DNA of 34,023 nt, taken from Verrucomicrobiota bacterium (GTDB taxonomy: Bacteria; Verrucomicrobiota; Kiritimatiellia; RFP12; UBA1067). Under the pieces are notes generated by a model, which was not told the origin of the DNA, searched no databases, and saw nothing but the letters and a program-made list of their open reading frames with translations. Numbering within the stretch: position 1 is the stretch's first letter; each line of letters starts with the position of its first letter. Both the position numbers and the translations under genes were made by a program. The DNA lies in assembly GCA_023269675.1 (NCBI GenBank), contig JAHFSX010000044.1, positions 1 to 34,023 of the forward strand. Reading direction: 5' to 3'. Shown piece after piece: positions 1 to 8,200 of the stretch.

Positions 1-48
1 AGAGAAAAGGGTTTTCCTGCGCGCTGTCGTTCTGTCAGTGGGCGGAAA

Positions 49-84
49 TGAAAAAGGCACATGGACGATTAAACGCCACGTGCC
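49..84 (-). terminator. Rho-independent terminator of the tRNA-Leu/tRNA-Glu unit
   Basis: Read on the minus strand, a GGCACGTGG arm (84-76) pairs with CCATGTGCC (64-56) across an 11-nt loop, with one G-T pair, and is followed directly by a run of five T (55-51). It lies 23 bases beyond the CCA end of tRNA-Glu, so it should end the minus-strand tRNA transcript. Confidence 0.8.
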
Positions 85-106
85 TGATAAATCTAGTCAA
101 TCGCAA

Positions 107-181
107 TGGCACCCCCTAGGAGAGTCGAACCCCTCTTTCCAGGATGAGAACCTGATGTCCTAACCGATAGACGAAGGGGGC
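107..181 (-). tRNA. tRNA-Glu (anticodon CTC)
   Basis: The minus strand folds as a 75-nt cloverleaf. A 7-bp acceptor starts GCCCCCT and pairs with AGGGGGT. The D arm includes GTCTATCGGTTAGGAC, and the anticodon stem TCAGG/CCTGG encloses the loop TTCTCAT, giving CTC at positions 34-36. The T arm contains GGTTCGACTC. The CCA tail is encoded at 107-109. The sequence closely resembles bacterial tRNA-Glu. It is the second gene of a two-tRNA transcript after tRNA-Leu, with a 20-nt gap. Confidence 0.95.
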
Positions 182-201
182 ATGCTTGCGAAAAGAACGA
201 T

Positions 202-286
202 TGGTGCACCCGGAGGGACTTGAACCCCCACGTCTCTCGACATAAGAACCTGAATCTTACGTGTCTGCCAATTCCACCACGGGTGC
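202..286 (-). tRNA. tRNA-Leu (anticodon CAG)
   Basis: The minus strand gives an 85-nt class II tRNA. The acceptor GCACCCG pairs with CGGGTGC, the anticodon stem TAAGA/TCTTA encloses the loop TTCAGGT (anticodon CAG), a long variable arm GTCGAGAGAC follows, and the T arm has GGTTCAAGTC. The CCA end is encoded at 202-204. The long variable arm and the CAG loop match bacterial tRNA-Leu. A promoter lies 15 to 44 nt upstream. Confidence 0.95.
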
Positions 287-301
287 GCAAAAGTGGACAG
301 G

Positions 302-330
302 AGTATGCCATAAGACCGGCCGACCGTCAA
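302..330 (-). promoter_or_regulatory. Sigma70-type promoter of tRNA-Leu/tRNA-Glu
   Basis: On the minus strand a -35 box TTGACG (330-325) is followed by a 17-nt spacer and a -10 box CATACT (307-302). Transcription would begin about 8 nt before tRNA-Leu. Box quality and spacing are typical of strong tRNA promoters. Confidence 0.75.
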
Positions 331-365
331 CCCCCTGTTGCGAAAAACTTTCACATATCCGGCAC

Positions 366-395
366 TTGACTTTTGGGCCCTGAAAACGCTAAAGT
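366..395 (+). promoter_or_regulatory. Sigma70-type promoter of tRNA-Thr
   Basis: TTGACT (366-371) is separated by 18 nt from TAAAGT (390-395), a 4 of 6 match to the -10 consensus. The start site would fall near 402, about 11 nt before tRNA-Thr. Together with the opposite promoter at 302-330 this makes a compact divergent tRNA control region. Confidence 0.6.
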
Positions 396-412
396 TTGAC
401 CTCGATTTTAAA

Positions 413-488
413 GCCAACGTAGCTCAGCTGGTAGAGCAGTTCATTCGTAATGAACAGGTCGTCCGTTCGATCCGGATCGTTGGCTCCA
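413..488 (+). tRNA. tRNA-Thr (anticodon CGT)
   Basis: A 76-nt cloverleaf. The acceptor GCCAACG pairs with CGTTGGC, the D arm contains AGCTCAGCTGGTAGAGC, the anticodon stem GTTCA/TGAAC encloses TTCGTAA (anticodon CGT), and the T arm has CCGTTCGATCCGG. CCA is encoded at 486-488. It is complete and shows no attachment-site duplication nearby. Confidence 0.95.
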
Positions 489-492
489 TCCG

Positions 493-540
493 AAACCTCG
501 AAAACCAGCCCGGCGTTGTTTTTCGGGGTTTTTGTTTTAG
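493..540 (+). terminator. Rho-independent terminator after tRNA-Thr
   Basis: The arm 493-504 (AAACCTCGAAAA) pairs with 520-531 over 12 bp with one T-G pair and a 15-nt loop, followed by a T-rich stretch to about 539. It sits directly after tRNA-Thr and just before the ACT-domain gene, so it probably separates the two. Confidence 0.65.
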
Positions 541-551
541 GGGCACCCCCC

Positions 552-1139
552 ATGCAAAAGCCCAACATGAATCAAAACCGGCGGTTCATCACCTCCGTGC
601 TCGTGCCCGACCGCGTCGGGCTCCTGCGCGACGTCACCCAGGCGGTCTTCTCGCTCGAAGGCAACATCGGCGCCATCCGCCAGACGGTCGTGGACGGCTT
701 CTTCAGCCTGGTCTTCACCTCGGAGCACCCCCGCCAGGTCAGCCCCGAGGCGCTGCGCGCTCTCCTGGGCTCCTCGCTCGAGCCCGAAGCGGTGGTCACC
801 GTGCTCGACCGCCCCGAGGCGCAGCCACCCGTCGTAGCCACCGGCTCGCGCTTCGTGGTGATGACGCGCGGCGGCGACCGGCCCGGCACGATCTTCGCGA
901 TCGCCTCGTTCCTCGTGGAGCACGGCGTCAACATCGAGGACTGGATGGTCGAGGAGGAGGACGGCAAGGTCGTCTACATCGCCCAGGTCGTGGTGCCCGA
1001 GGCCGTCGACTTCCGCACGATCCAGGAGAGCTTCCGCGTCGCGATGGCGGGCCTGGGCCTCACCGGGCTGCTCTGCCACGAGAACATCTTCCGCGCCACC
1101 AACGAGATCGGCCCCATCAAGTCGCTGATCGGGAAGTGA
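552..1139 (+). CDS. Double ACT-domain protein, GcvR-like
   Basis: A 195-residue protein with two ACT domains, at about residues 11-86 (RFITSVLVPDRVGLLRDVTQ) and 99-178 (SRFVVMTRGGDRPGTIFAIA). Each has the beta-strand followed by a D-R-x-G turn that binds small ligands in this fold. The nearest named relatives are GcvR-type regulators; there is no DNA-binding domain, so any regulation would act through partner binding. The reading frame is open upstream into tRNA-Thr, so I start at the ATG at 552. The ATG at 567 is an alternative, and neither has a clear Shine-Dalgarno site. An ACT protein next to a UPF0210 gene is a known pairing in other bacteria, where the ACT partner is usually the shorter UPF0237. 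The double-ACT form here is longer. Confidence 0.85.
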   Translation: MQKPNMNQNRRFITSVLVPDRVGLLRDVTQAVFSLEGNIGAIRQTVVDGFFSLVFTSEHPRQVSPEALRALLGSSLEPEAVVTVLDRPEAQPPVVATGSRFVVMTRGGDRPGTIFAIASFLVEHGVNIEDWMVEEEDGKVVYIAQVVVPEAVDFRTIQESFRVAMAGLGLTGLLCHENIFRATNEIGPIKSLIGK

Positions 1140-1143
1140 AGAA

Positions 1144-1177
1144 GTTCATTCGTGCGCGAGTTCATTCGTGCATTCGT
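1144..1177. repeat. Short attcgtg direct repeats between the ACT and UPF0210 genes
   Basis: The 12-mer gttcattcgtgc occurs at 1144-1155 and 1160-1171, and a third partial copy (cattcgtg) overlaps the end of the second. The repeats fill part of the 97-bp gap between two functionally linked genes. No hairpin or promoter boxes are evident. Confidence 0.7.
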
Positions 1178-1236
1178 GATACTCCCGAGACCTTGAAACC
1201 CGCGCCGCCCGGCGCCATGAACCCGGAACACCCCTT

Positions 1237-2610
1237 ATGCTAGCACGACAAGACGTACTCTCAACCATCCGCATGGTGCGCGAGGAGAACCTCGACGTTC
1301 GCGCCGTGACGCTCGGCATCAACCTGAACGTCTGCGCCAACCCGGACCCCGACAAGCTGGTGAAGGCCGTCTACGAGCGCATCGTGGAGAAGGCCGGACG
1401 CCTCGTGCGCTTTTGCAACGAGGTGAGCGACCGCTACGGCCTGCCGATCGTCAACAAGCGCATCGCGGTCTCGCCCGCCAGCGTCCTGCTCGAGGGCCAC
1501 ACGGTCGAGACGGCCGTGCGGCTCTGCCAGGCGCTCGACGCCGCTGCGGAGCAGGTGAAGATCGACCTGCTGGGCGGCTTCTCCGCGCTGGTCCAGAAGG
1601 GCGTCACGCCCGGCGAGCGCACGCTGATCGAGTCGCTGCCGCAGGCGCTGATCGCCACCCGGCGCGTCTGCTCCTCCTTCAACGTGGGCACAACCAAGGC
1701 CGGCATCAACGTGGACGCCGTGCTGCTGATCGCGCGCAAGATCATCGAGACCGCCGAGGCCAGCCGCGCCAGCCGCGGCTTCGGCTGCGCCAAGATCGTG
1801 GTCTTCGCCAACATGCCCGAGGACAACCCCTTCATGGCCGGCGCGATGCTCGGCCCGGGCGAGCCCGAGTGCGTCATCAACGTGGGCGTCAGCGGGCCGG
1901 GCGTGGTCAAGCGCGCGGTGGACCGCCTGGTGCAGCACGACCCCGGCGCCACGCTCAACGAGATCGCGGAGGAGATCAAGCATACCGCCTTCCGCGTCAC
2001 GCGCACCGGCGAGCTCATCGGCCGCGAGGTCGCCGACCGCCTGAACATCCCCTTCGGCGTGGTCGACCTCTCGCTCGCCCCCACCCCGCGCGTGGGCGAC
2101 TCCGTGGGCGAGATCTACCAGAGCATGGGCATCCGCCTGATCGGCGCGCCCGGCACCACCGCGGCGGTGATGCTGCTGAACGACGCGGTCAAGAAGGGCG
2201 GCGCCTTCGCCTCCAGCGCGGTCGGCGGGCTCTCCGGCGCCTTCATCCCCATCATGGAGGACCACGCGCTCTCCAAGGCCGTCACCGACGGCACGCTGAC
2301 GCTGGAGAAGCTGGAGGCCATGACCGCGGTCTGCTCCGTGGGGCTGGACATGGTGCTGCTGCCCGGCAACACCACGGCCGAGACGGTGGCGGGCATCATC
2401 CTGGACGAGGCCGCCATCGGCATCACCAACCGCAAGACCACGGGCGTGCGCGTGATCCCGGTGCCCGGCGCGCAGCTCGGCGAGTACGTGGATTTCGGCG
2501 GCCTGTTCGGCTCGGGCGTGGTGACGCAGTCGGCCAGCCCCCAGGGCGCGGAAGTCTTCGTCAACCGCGGCGGACACATCCCCGCGCCGATCCACAGCCT
2601 GATGAACTGA
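1237..2610 (+). CDS. UPF0210/DUF711 family protein (PFL-like fold)
   Basis: A full-length 457-residue UPF0210 (DUF711) protein with the family N terminus (MVREENLDVRAVTLGI) and conserved stretches such as SSFNVGTTKAGINVDA and GVSGPGVVKRAVD. Databases call the family PFL-like because its fold recalls glycyl radical enzymes, but I see no glycyl-radical motif at the C terminus, so radical chemistry should not be assumed. The function is unknown. The only contextual hint is the ACT-domain partner upstream, which suggests control by an amino acid or similar ligand. The ATG at 1237 begins the conserved family N terminus but has no obvious Shine-Dalgarno sequence. A strong terminator follows 40 nt after the stop. 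Confidence 0.9.
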   Translation: MLARQDVLSTIRMVREENLDVRAVTLGINLNVCANPDPDKLVKAVYERIVEKAGRLVRFCNEVSDRYGLPIVNKRIAVSPASVLLEGHTVETAVRLCQALDAAAEQVKIDLLGGFSALVQKGVTPGERTLIESLPQALIATRRVCSSFNVGTTKAGINVDAVLLIARKIIETAEASRASRGFGCAKIVVFANMPEDNPFMAGAMLGPGEPECVINVGVSGPGVVKRAVDRLVQHDPGATLNEIAEEIKHTAFRVTRTGELIGREVADRLNIPFGVVDLSLAPTPRVGDSVGEIYQSMGIRLIGAPGTTAAVMLLNDAVKKGGAFASSAVGGLSGAFIPIMEDHALSKAVTDGTLTLEKLEAMTAVCSVGLDMVLLPGNTTAETVAGIILDEAAIGITNRKTTGVRVIPVPGAQLGEYVDFGGLFGSGVVTQSASPQGAEVFVNRGGHIPAPIHSLMN

Positions 2611-2650
2611 CGCGCCCATGCGGGCGCAGGTTGACGGCACAGTTTTGAGT

Positions 2651-2674
2651 GCGCCCGGCTCCGGGCGCTTTTCT
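2651..2674 (+). terminator. Rho-independent terminator after the UPF0210 gene
   Basis: GCGCCCGG and CCGGGCGC form a near-perfect GC-rich hairpin (2651-2668), followed by TTTTCT on the plus strand. The opposite strand has no T-run, so it serves the plus-strand ACT/UPF0210 unit. A second small hairpin, GCGCCC/GGGCGC, lies just before it at about 2612-2627. Confidence 0.75.
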
Positions 2675-2745
2675 CCGGCGCGCCGACGCGTGCGAAGCGG
2701 TCGGGTTCAGGCCCCCGCCCGGAAAGCGCGGCCAGGTCCGCGCAC

Positions 2746-5121
2746 TCAACATCGGCCCGTCGGCGAACCCTCCGCCGGCCCCTCGAGCCGCACCTGCAGC
2801 GGCCGGGCCGTGTCGAGGTGGATGTCGCGCTGCGGGAAGGCGAGCACGATGCCGCTCTCCGCGAAAACGCCGGCGATCATGTGGCGCAGGTCGCTGCCGA
2901 TCAGGCCAGCGTCATGCTGGATCACGTCGGCCCAGTAGCGCAGCTCGAAGATCATCGCGTTGTCGCCGAACTCCTTGAAAAGCACCTGCGGAGCCGGCTC
3001 CTTCTGCACGAGCCCGTGGCGCTCCGCCTCCTCGGTCAACAGCTGCGCCACGCGCCGGGTGTCCGAGCCGTAAGCCACGCCCACCGAGACCGTAAACCGG
3101 ACCTTGCGGTCCGAATAGGTCCAGTTGGTGAGGTTGTTCTCCAGCAGCGCGCTGTTGGGGATCAAGGTTTCCGTGCCGTCCCGCACCCTGATCACGCTGG
3201 AATGGATCCCGATGCTTTTCACCACGCCGCGGCTGCCGCCGACCTCGAGGACATCGCCGAGCCGGAAGGGGCGGTCAAAGAGGATGATGATGCCGCTCAT
3301 GAAGTTCTTGAGCAGGGTCTGGGTGCCGAAGCCCAGGCCGATGGCCAGCGCGCCGCCCAGGAACGCGAAGATCGTGAGCGGGATCTTCACCGACACGAGG
3401 CTGAAGACCACGAGCCCGACGAGCAGCACGCCGCGCACGCCCCGCCGGATGAGGCCCGCCCGGCTGGGGTCGACCTTGAGCCGCTTCACGGCCACGCGCT
3501 CCATGAGCCTCGAGAACAGGACGGCGAGCCAGTACCCCACCGCGAGCATGAGGACGGCCAGGCACACCTTGCCGATCGTGACGCTGCGCCGGCCCGTGAC
3601 CGTCTGACCGTCAACCGTGATGGTGTCCTGGGCGACGAACAGCTCAAAATCCCAGAAGTTCGAGAAGAACGACGAGCAGCCGCCGAACAGGTCACGGACA
3701 CGTGCGGACAGCGGCAACTGCTGCCGGTCCGCGTCGAGCGCCTCCTTCCAGCGCAACGCGAGACGCCCCAGCCTTTCCACGCTGCGCAACGCGCGGTTCG
3801 CGAGCTCCTCCTGCTGACGGCAACAGTCGAGCAGCTCCTGCTCGACGGAGGGAACGCTTGGCGCGCCGGAACGGTTCTGCATGCGGTTGCGCTGCTCCGC
3901 GATCCGGTTGGCAGCCAGTTCGATCTGCTGCTGGAAATAGGGCCTCACGCTGCGCAGCAGCCGGTCCATTTTCTCCAAGCGCCGATAGCCCTCCCGCAGC
4001 TCATTCAAGCGCTTCGTCTGGAACGTGGCGAAACGCGTCTGCCACAAGCCGCGTTCGCTGATGCCCACTTCCGCCAGCCGGCGCATCACGGTCAGCTTCT
4101 GCGCGGCGGTCTCAACCTGTACGCCCCGCAGCTCAACCAGAGCTTGGAGCCGAGAGACCTCGGCGCTCCCGGCGGGGCCCGCCGCCGGGTTCTGCAGCGC
4201 GCGGCGGAGCTCTTCGCGGGCCGTGGAGAGCCCGCGCTGCCGGCCCTCGAAGTCGGTCTCCGCCTCAGCCAGCTCCCGGTCAACCGTGCGCCGCTCGGCA
4301 TCCAGGCCCGCCAACACCTGGTCGAGGTCCGCCTGTGAAAACCGCAGGTGCTGACTGGCCACCGTCAATTGCCGCTGCACAAATGCGAGCTGACGCCGGT
4401 CCTGCGCCCGCTCGACCTCCATCCGGCGCCGGCGGGTCTCATTCAAGGCCACGCCGGCGGCCAGCTTGCGGTTGCGGAGCTGCTCCAGGGCGCGCTGCCA
4501 TGTCAGGCGGGTCAGGCGGGTCGCGTCCTTGGCCGTCTCCAGCTGATCCGCCAGCAGCCGCAGGCGCGTGTCCGACTCCTTCAGGCCCGCCTCCGCGTCC
4601 AGGGCGAGCGCCGCCAGCACGCTCTGCGTCGACTCGGACGCCGAGACTTTCGTCGCGAGCGCCTGCGCGGAGTCCCGCAGCTCGTCCGCGAGCAGGATCG
4701 AGTACGGCGCGGGCTCGGCGAATCCCGTCCATCCTTTGATCTGCTGGTCGAGGTCCCCTTGCCGCTGCCAGACGTCATCCAAGCTGACGGCCTGATCGAT
4801 GTGTTCCTGATAGACGCGGACCAGCATCTCGGTCAGGACTTCGAACTCCTCCGCCTCGGCCGCCGTGGCGCCCGGTGGCGGGTGGGCGGCGTCAGCCCGG
4901 GCTGACTGCGCCAGGCCCAGCTCGGTCTTCGCGTCCGCCAGACGGGACTGCAGCTGCGCCACGAGTCCCGCCGTCGTGCTGAGGCCTGCCGTCGGTGCGG
5001 TTTGTCCGGCAGCGCCCAGCGCCACGCAGAACCAGACTCCCGCTGCGATGCCGGCCGCTCGCAAGATGTGGGCAGCATTGCCGTGTGCGGATCCTGATCC
5101 ATAAGGCTGGCTGAATTTCAT
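2746..5121 (-). CDS. Large MscS-family mechanosensitive channel with coiled-coil N-terminal extension
   Basis: A 791-residue protein. Residues 1-40 look like an export signal (AAGIAAGVWFCVALGAAGQ). Residues about 50-470 are mostly helical and charged, probably a periplasmic coiled coil as in MscK/YnaI-type large channels. Membrane helices follow at about 516-536 and 562-580. The pore helix region at 582-615 (GGALAIGLGFGTQTLLKNF) carries the Gly/Ala packing pattern of MscS, and the MscS beta and C-terminal domains run to about 765 (AFPQRDIHL). It should open under membrane tension to release solutes in osmotic downshift. A weak Shine-Dalgarno AGGA precedes the ATG. It lies 111 bp after the 2532-aa secreted protein gene on the same strand, so read-through from that locus is possible. 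It is unlike the small MscS at 26684-27598, with which it shares only the channel domain. Confidence 0.9.
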   Translation of the reverse strand: MKFSQPYGSGSAHGNAAHILRAAGIAAGVWFCVALGAAGQTAPTAGLSTTAGLVAQLQSRLADAKTELGLAQSARADAAHPPPGATAAEAEEFEVLTEMLVRVYQEHIDQAVSLDDVWQRQGDLDQQIKGWTGFAEPAPYSILLADELRDSAQALATKVSASESTQSVLAALALDAEAGLKESDTRLRLLADQLETAKDATRLTRLTWQRALEQLRNRKLAAGVALNETRRRRMEVERAQDRRQLAFVQRQLTVASQHLRFSQADLDQVLAGLDAERRTVDRELAEAETDFEGRQRGLSTAREELRRALQNPAAGPAGSAEVSRLQALVELRGVQVETAAQKLTVMRRLAEVGISERGLWQTRFATFQTKRLNELREGYRRLEKMDRLLRSVRPYFQQQIELAANRIAEQRNRMQNRSGAPSVPSVEQELLDCCRQQEELANRALRSVERLGRLALRWKEALDADRQQLPLSARVRDLFGGCSSFFSNFWDFELFVAQDTITVDGQTVTGRRSVTIGKVCLAVLMLAVGYWLAVLFSRLMERVAVKRLKVDPSRAGLIRRGVRGVLLVGLVVFSLVSVKIPLTIFAFLGGALAIGLGFGTQTLLKNFMSGIIILFDRPFRLGDVLEVGGSRGVVKSIGIHSSVIRVRDGTETLIPNSALLENNLTNWTYSDRKVRFTVSVGVAYGSDTRRVAQLLTEEAERHGLVQKEPAPQVLFKEFGDNAMIFELRYWADVIQHDAGLIGSDLRHMIAGVFAESGIVLAFPQRDIHLDTARPLQVRLEGPAEGSPTGRC

Positions 5122-5220
5122 CAGATCCTGTCAGTGCGTTTAGTGGGTTGATTCAGAATTAAAGTGTCAGGCTACACCATGCGGCAGCAGATCGTCCAGC
5201 GGATTTCCGAAAGGTTGGCG

Positions 5221-5236
5221 GTGAAGCCAGCTTCAC
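5221..5236 (-). terminator. Weak hairpin at the end of the secreted-protein locus
   Basis: GTGAAG and CTTCAC form a 6-bp stem with a 4-nt loop that overlaps the stop codon of the 2532-aa gene on the minus strand. No T-run follows, so it is at best a weak terminator or an RNA 3'-end stabiliser. The rest of the 5122-5232 gap shows nothing I recognise. Confidence 0.3.
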
Positions 5237-8200
5237 GGTCGGCTCAGACGGTAGAAGCGGGCGGAAAAATTGGTCCAGGCCGGATCGCTGAAATAGAACG
5301 GCCCCCCCGTAAGGATGTTGGTTTCCACCGGAACCCAGACGGGAGCGGCCAGATTCGTGCAGGCTTCGACCACGACGGCCAGATTGCTGGAGCCTGTGAT
5401 GTTGAACCCGAATTGGTTCGACCACACGCCAAAGCCCGCGCCGCCCTGCATCTGCGGATTCCAGACGGGGGCAGCGAGGTAGGTGAAGGCGCCGGGATTC
5501 AGCGTCTCGCCGTAGCTGGCGGAACAGACGTGCACGTCGCCGGGGCCGATGGCGACGGCGGTCCCCGCCGTGACCACGATTTGGGTGGCGGTCTGGCTTT
5601 GAATAGCGGCGCTGACCCCGCAAATCGTCACACGGGTGACGTCCGAGCCGTTACACAGGTTCGCGCCGCTGATGACCACCCGATAGCCGCCGGCTTCCGA
5701 CCCGCTGGCGGGCGTGACGCTGGCATAGGTGATGACCGACGGCGCCCATCTCGCCACGTAGTTCTCCGTCCCCCCGCCGACGGCCGTGAAATAACCGCCC
5801 GCATAAAGACCGGTCCCGTCATGCGCCAGGCTCCGCACCCAACTGTTCAGGCCGCTGCCGAGCCCCGTCCAGCCGGTGCCGTTCCACCGCGCCACGTAGT
5901 TCGCCGCCACCCCGTCGGCCAGGGTGAAATAGCCGCCCGCGTACAGGTTCGTCCCGTCGTGCGTCAAGGCGCGCACCGTGTCGTTCATGCCGTCGCCCAA
6001 GCCTGTCCAGCCCGCACCGTCCCAGCGCGCCACCCGATTCGCCGTCCGTCCGCCGGCCGTCGTGAAAGCGCCGCCGGCCACCAGTGTGCCGCCGTCACGC
6101 TCCAAGGCGAACACCGTGCCGTTCATGCCGCTGCCCAGACCCGACCAGCCCGTCCCGTTCCAGCGCGCCACCCGGCTCGCCGCGACGCCGCCGGCTTTCG
6201 TGAAGTCGCCGCCCGCATACAGGTTCGTCCCGTCGTGGGCCAGCGCCGTCACAATGCTGCCTGCCATGCCGCTGCCGAGCGGCGCCCAGGACGTGCCGTT
6301 CCACACGGCCACCCGGTTCGCCGCCACCCCGCCCGCGGTCGTGAAGGCGCCGCCCGCATACAGGTTCGCCCCGTCGCATACCAAGGCCGACACCGGGCCG
6401 TCCAGGCCGCTGCCGAGGCTCTTCCAGACCGAGCCGTCCCACATCGCCACATAGTTCGCCGGCACCCCGCCGGCGCTCGTGAAATAGCCGCCCGCATACA
6501 GGTTCGCCCCGTCATACGCCAGGGCCGTCACGGTGTCGTCCATGCCGCTGCCGAGATCAGACCAGCCTGTGCCGCCCCACTGCGCGTCATTCACCGCCGA
6601 CCCGCCGACCATCGTGAAGGTGCCGCCCGCGTAGAGGTTTGTCCCGCCAAACGCCAGGGCGTACACGGCGCTGCCCGAAAAGCCGCTGCCGAGGCCGGTC
6701 CAGACATGCGGACCCGTCACGCTTCCGCCGATCTGCCCGGCCGGGTTGACCGTGTACGCGCCCGCCAGCGTGAAGTCACCGGCATCGGCGGTGTGGACCA
6801 CGATGTCTTTCACACCCGCCGAACCGGTGGCCGGCATCGTGAGGGTCAGCCCGTCCGCTTCTATCGCTTGCACCGCCGCCGCGCCGCCCACCTGCACGCT
6901 GGTGATCAGCCTGCCGGGATACCCGCTGTTGAGGCTGACCGCATTCCCGCCCGCCAACGGGCCGTTGTCGGGGACGACCGTGTACACATAAAACCGGTTG
7001 GTCACATCAGGCGCGGCGCCAAAACCGGCGTCCCCCGCCTGCGAGGCCGCGACCGCCACCATGCCCGCCGCGGAGAACGTCAGGTTCGTATTGTCCGCGA
7101 TCGAGCCGGGGCCGCTCACCACGCGGTAAGAAACGGGCAGGCCGGAAGAGGCCGTCGCCGCCAGGCCGACCTTTGCCGCGAGCGGCTGCGGCGCGAGCGG
7201 CGCGAAGCTGACCGTCTGGTCAGCGAGGTAGGTGAAGGCGTCGGCTTTTACCGTCTCGCCGAAGCTGACGGAACAGATCCTCACATCGCCCGGTCCCGCG
7301 AAGCCCGCCGCTCCCGCCGTGACCACGATCTGCGTGGCGGACTGGCTCTGGATGGAGGAGGCCGCCACGCCGCACAAGGTGACGCCCGTGACGTCCGAAC
7401 CGTTGCACAGGTTCGTGCCGCTGATCGTCACCGTGTAACCGCCGGCCAGGGCGCCGCTGGCGGGCTCCACGCCGGACAAGCTGATCAGCGTCTCACCCCA
7501 CACCGCGACGCGGTTAACCGGCACGCCGCCGGCCACCGTGAAATCACCGCCCGCAACCAGGTCCGTCCCGTCATGCGCCAAGGCTTTCACGGCACCGCTC
7601 ATGCCGCAGCCGAGCTCTGTCCAGCCCGCTCCGTCCCACATTGCCACGTAGTTCGCCCCGACGACGCCGGCCGCCGTGAAAAATCCGCCCGCATACAGGT
7701 TCACCCCGTCTTGCGCCAAGGCCGTCACGCTGTCGTTCATGCCGCTGCCGAGAGCCGTCCAGCCGGCCCCGTCCCACCGCGCCACCGCATTCGCGGCCTT
7801 GTCGCCGGCGGTCGTGAAGTCGCCGCCCGCCACCAGATCCGGCCCGACAAGCGTCAACGCGCGCACGTCGTTGTTCAGTCCGCCGCCGAGAGGCTCCCAG
7901 GACGTGCCGTTCCACCGCGCCACATGGTTCGCCGCCACACCGCCGGCGCTCGTGAAATAGCCGCCTGCATACAGGTTGGCCCCGTCATGCGCGAGGGCCC
8001 GCACCCAGCTGTCCACGCCGCTGCCGAGGTTCGTCCAGGCCGTGCCGTTCCACATCGCCACATAGCCCGCCGCCACCCCGCCGGCGGCCGTGAAGGTGCC
8101 GCCCGCATACAGGTTCTGCCCGTCAAGCGCCAGGGCGCGCACCGTGCCGTTCAGGCCGCTGCCGAGGCTCGTCCAAACCGTGCCGTTCCACCTCGCCACG

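Noticed and set aside
413..488. tRNA-Thr as an integration site
   Set aside because: No integrase gene and no repeated tRNA 3' end were seen. The shared ttcattcgt string at 1145 and 1161 is from the anticodon arm and looks like chance.
338..551. Upstream extension of the ACT-domain frame and a longer frame from 338
   Set aside because: Both run through tRNA-Thr and its terminator, so protein coding there is implausible.
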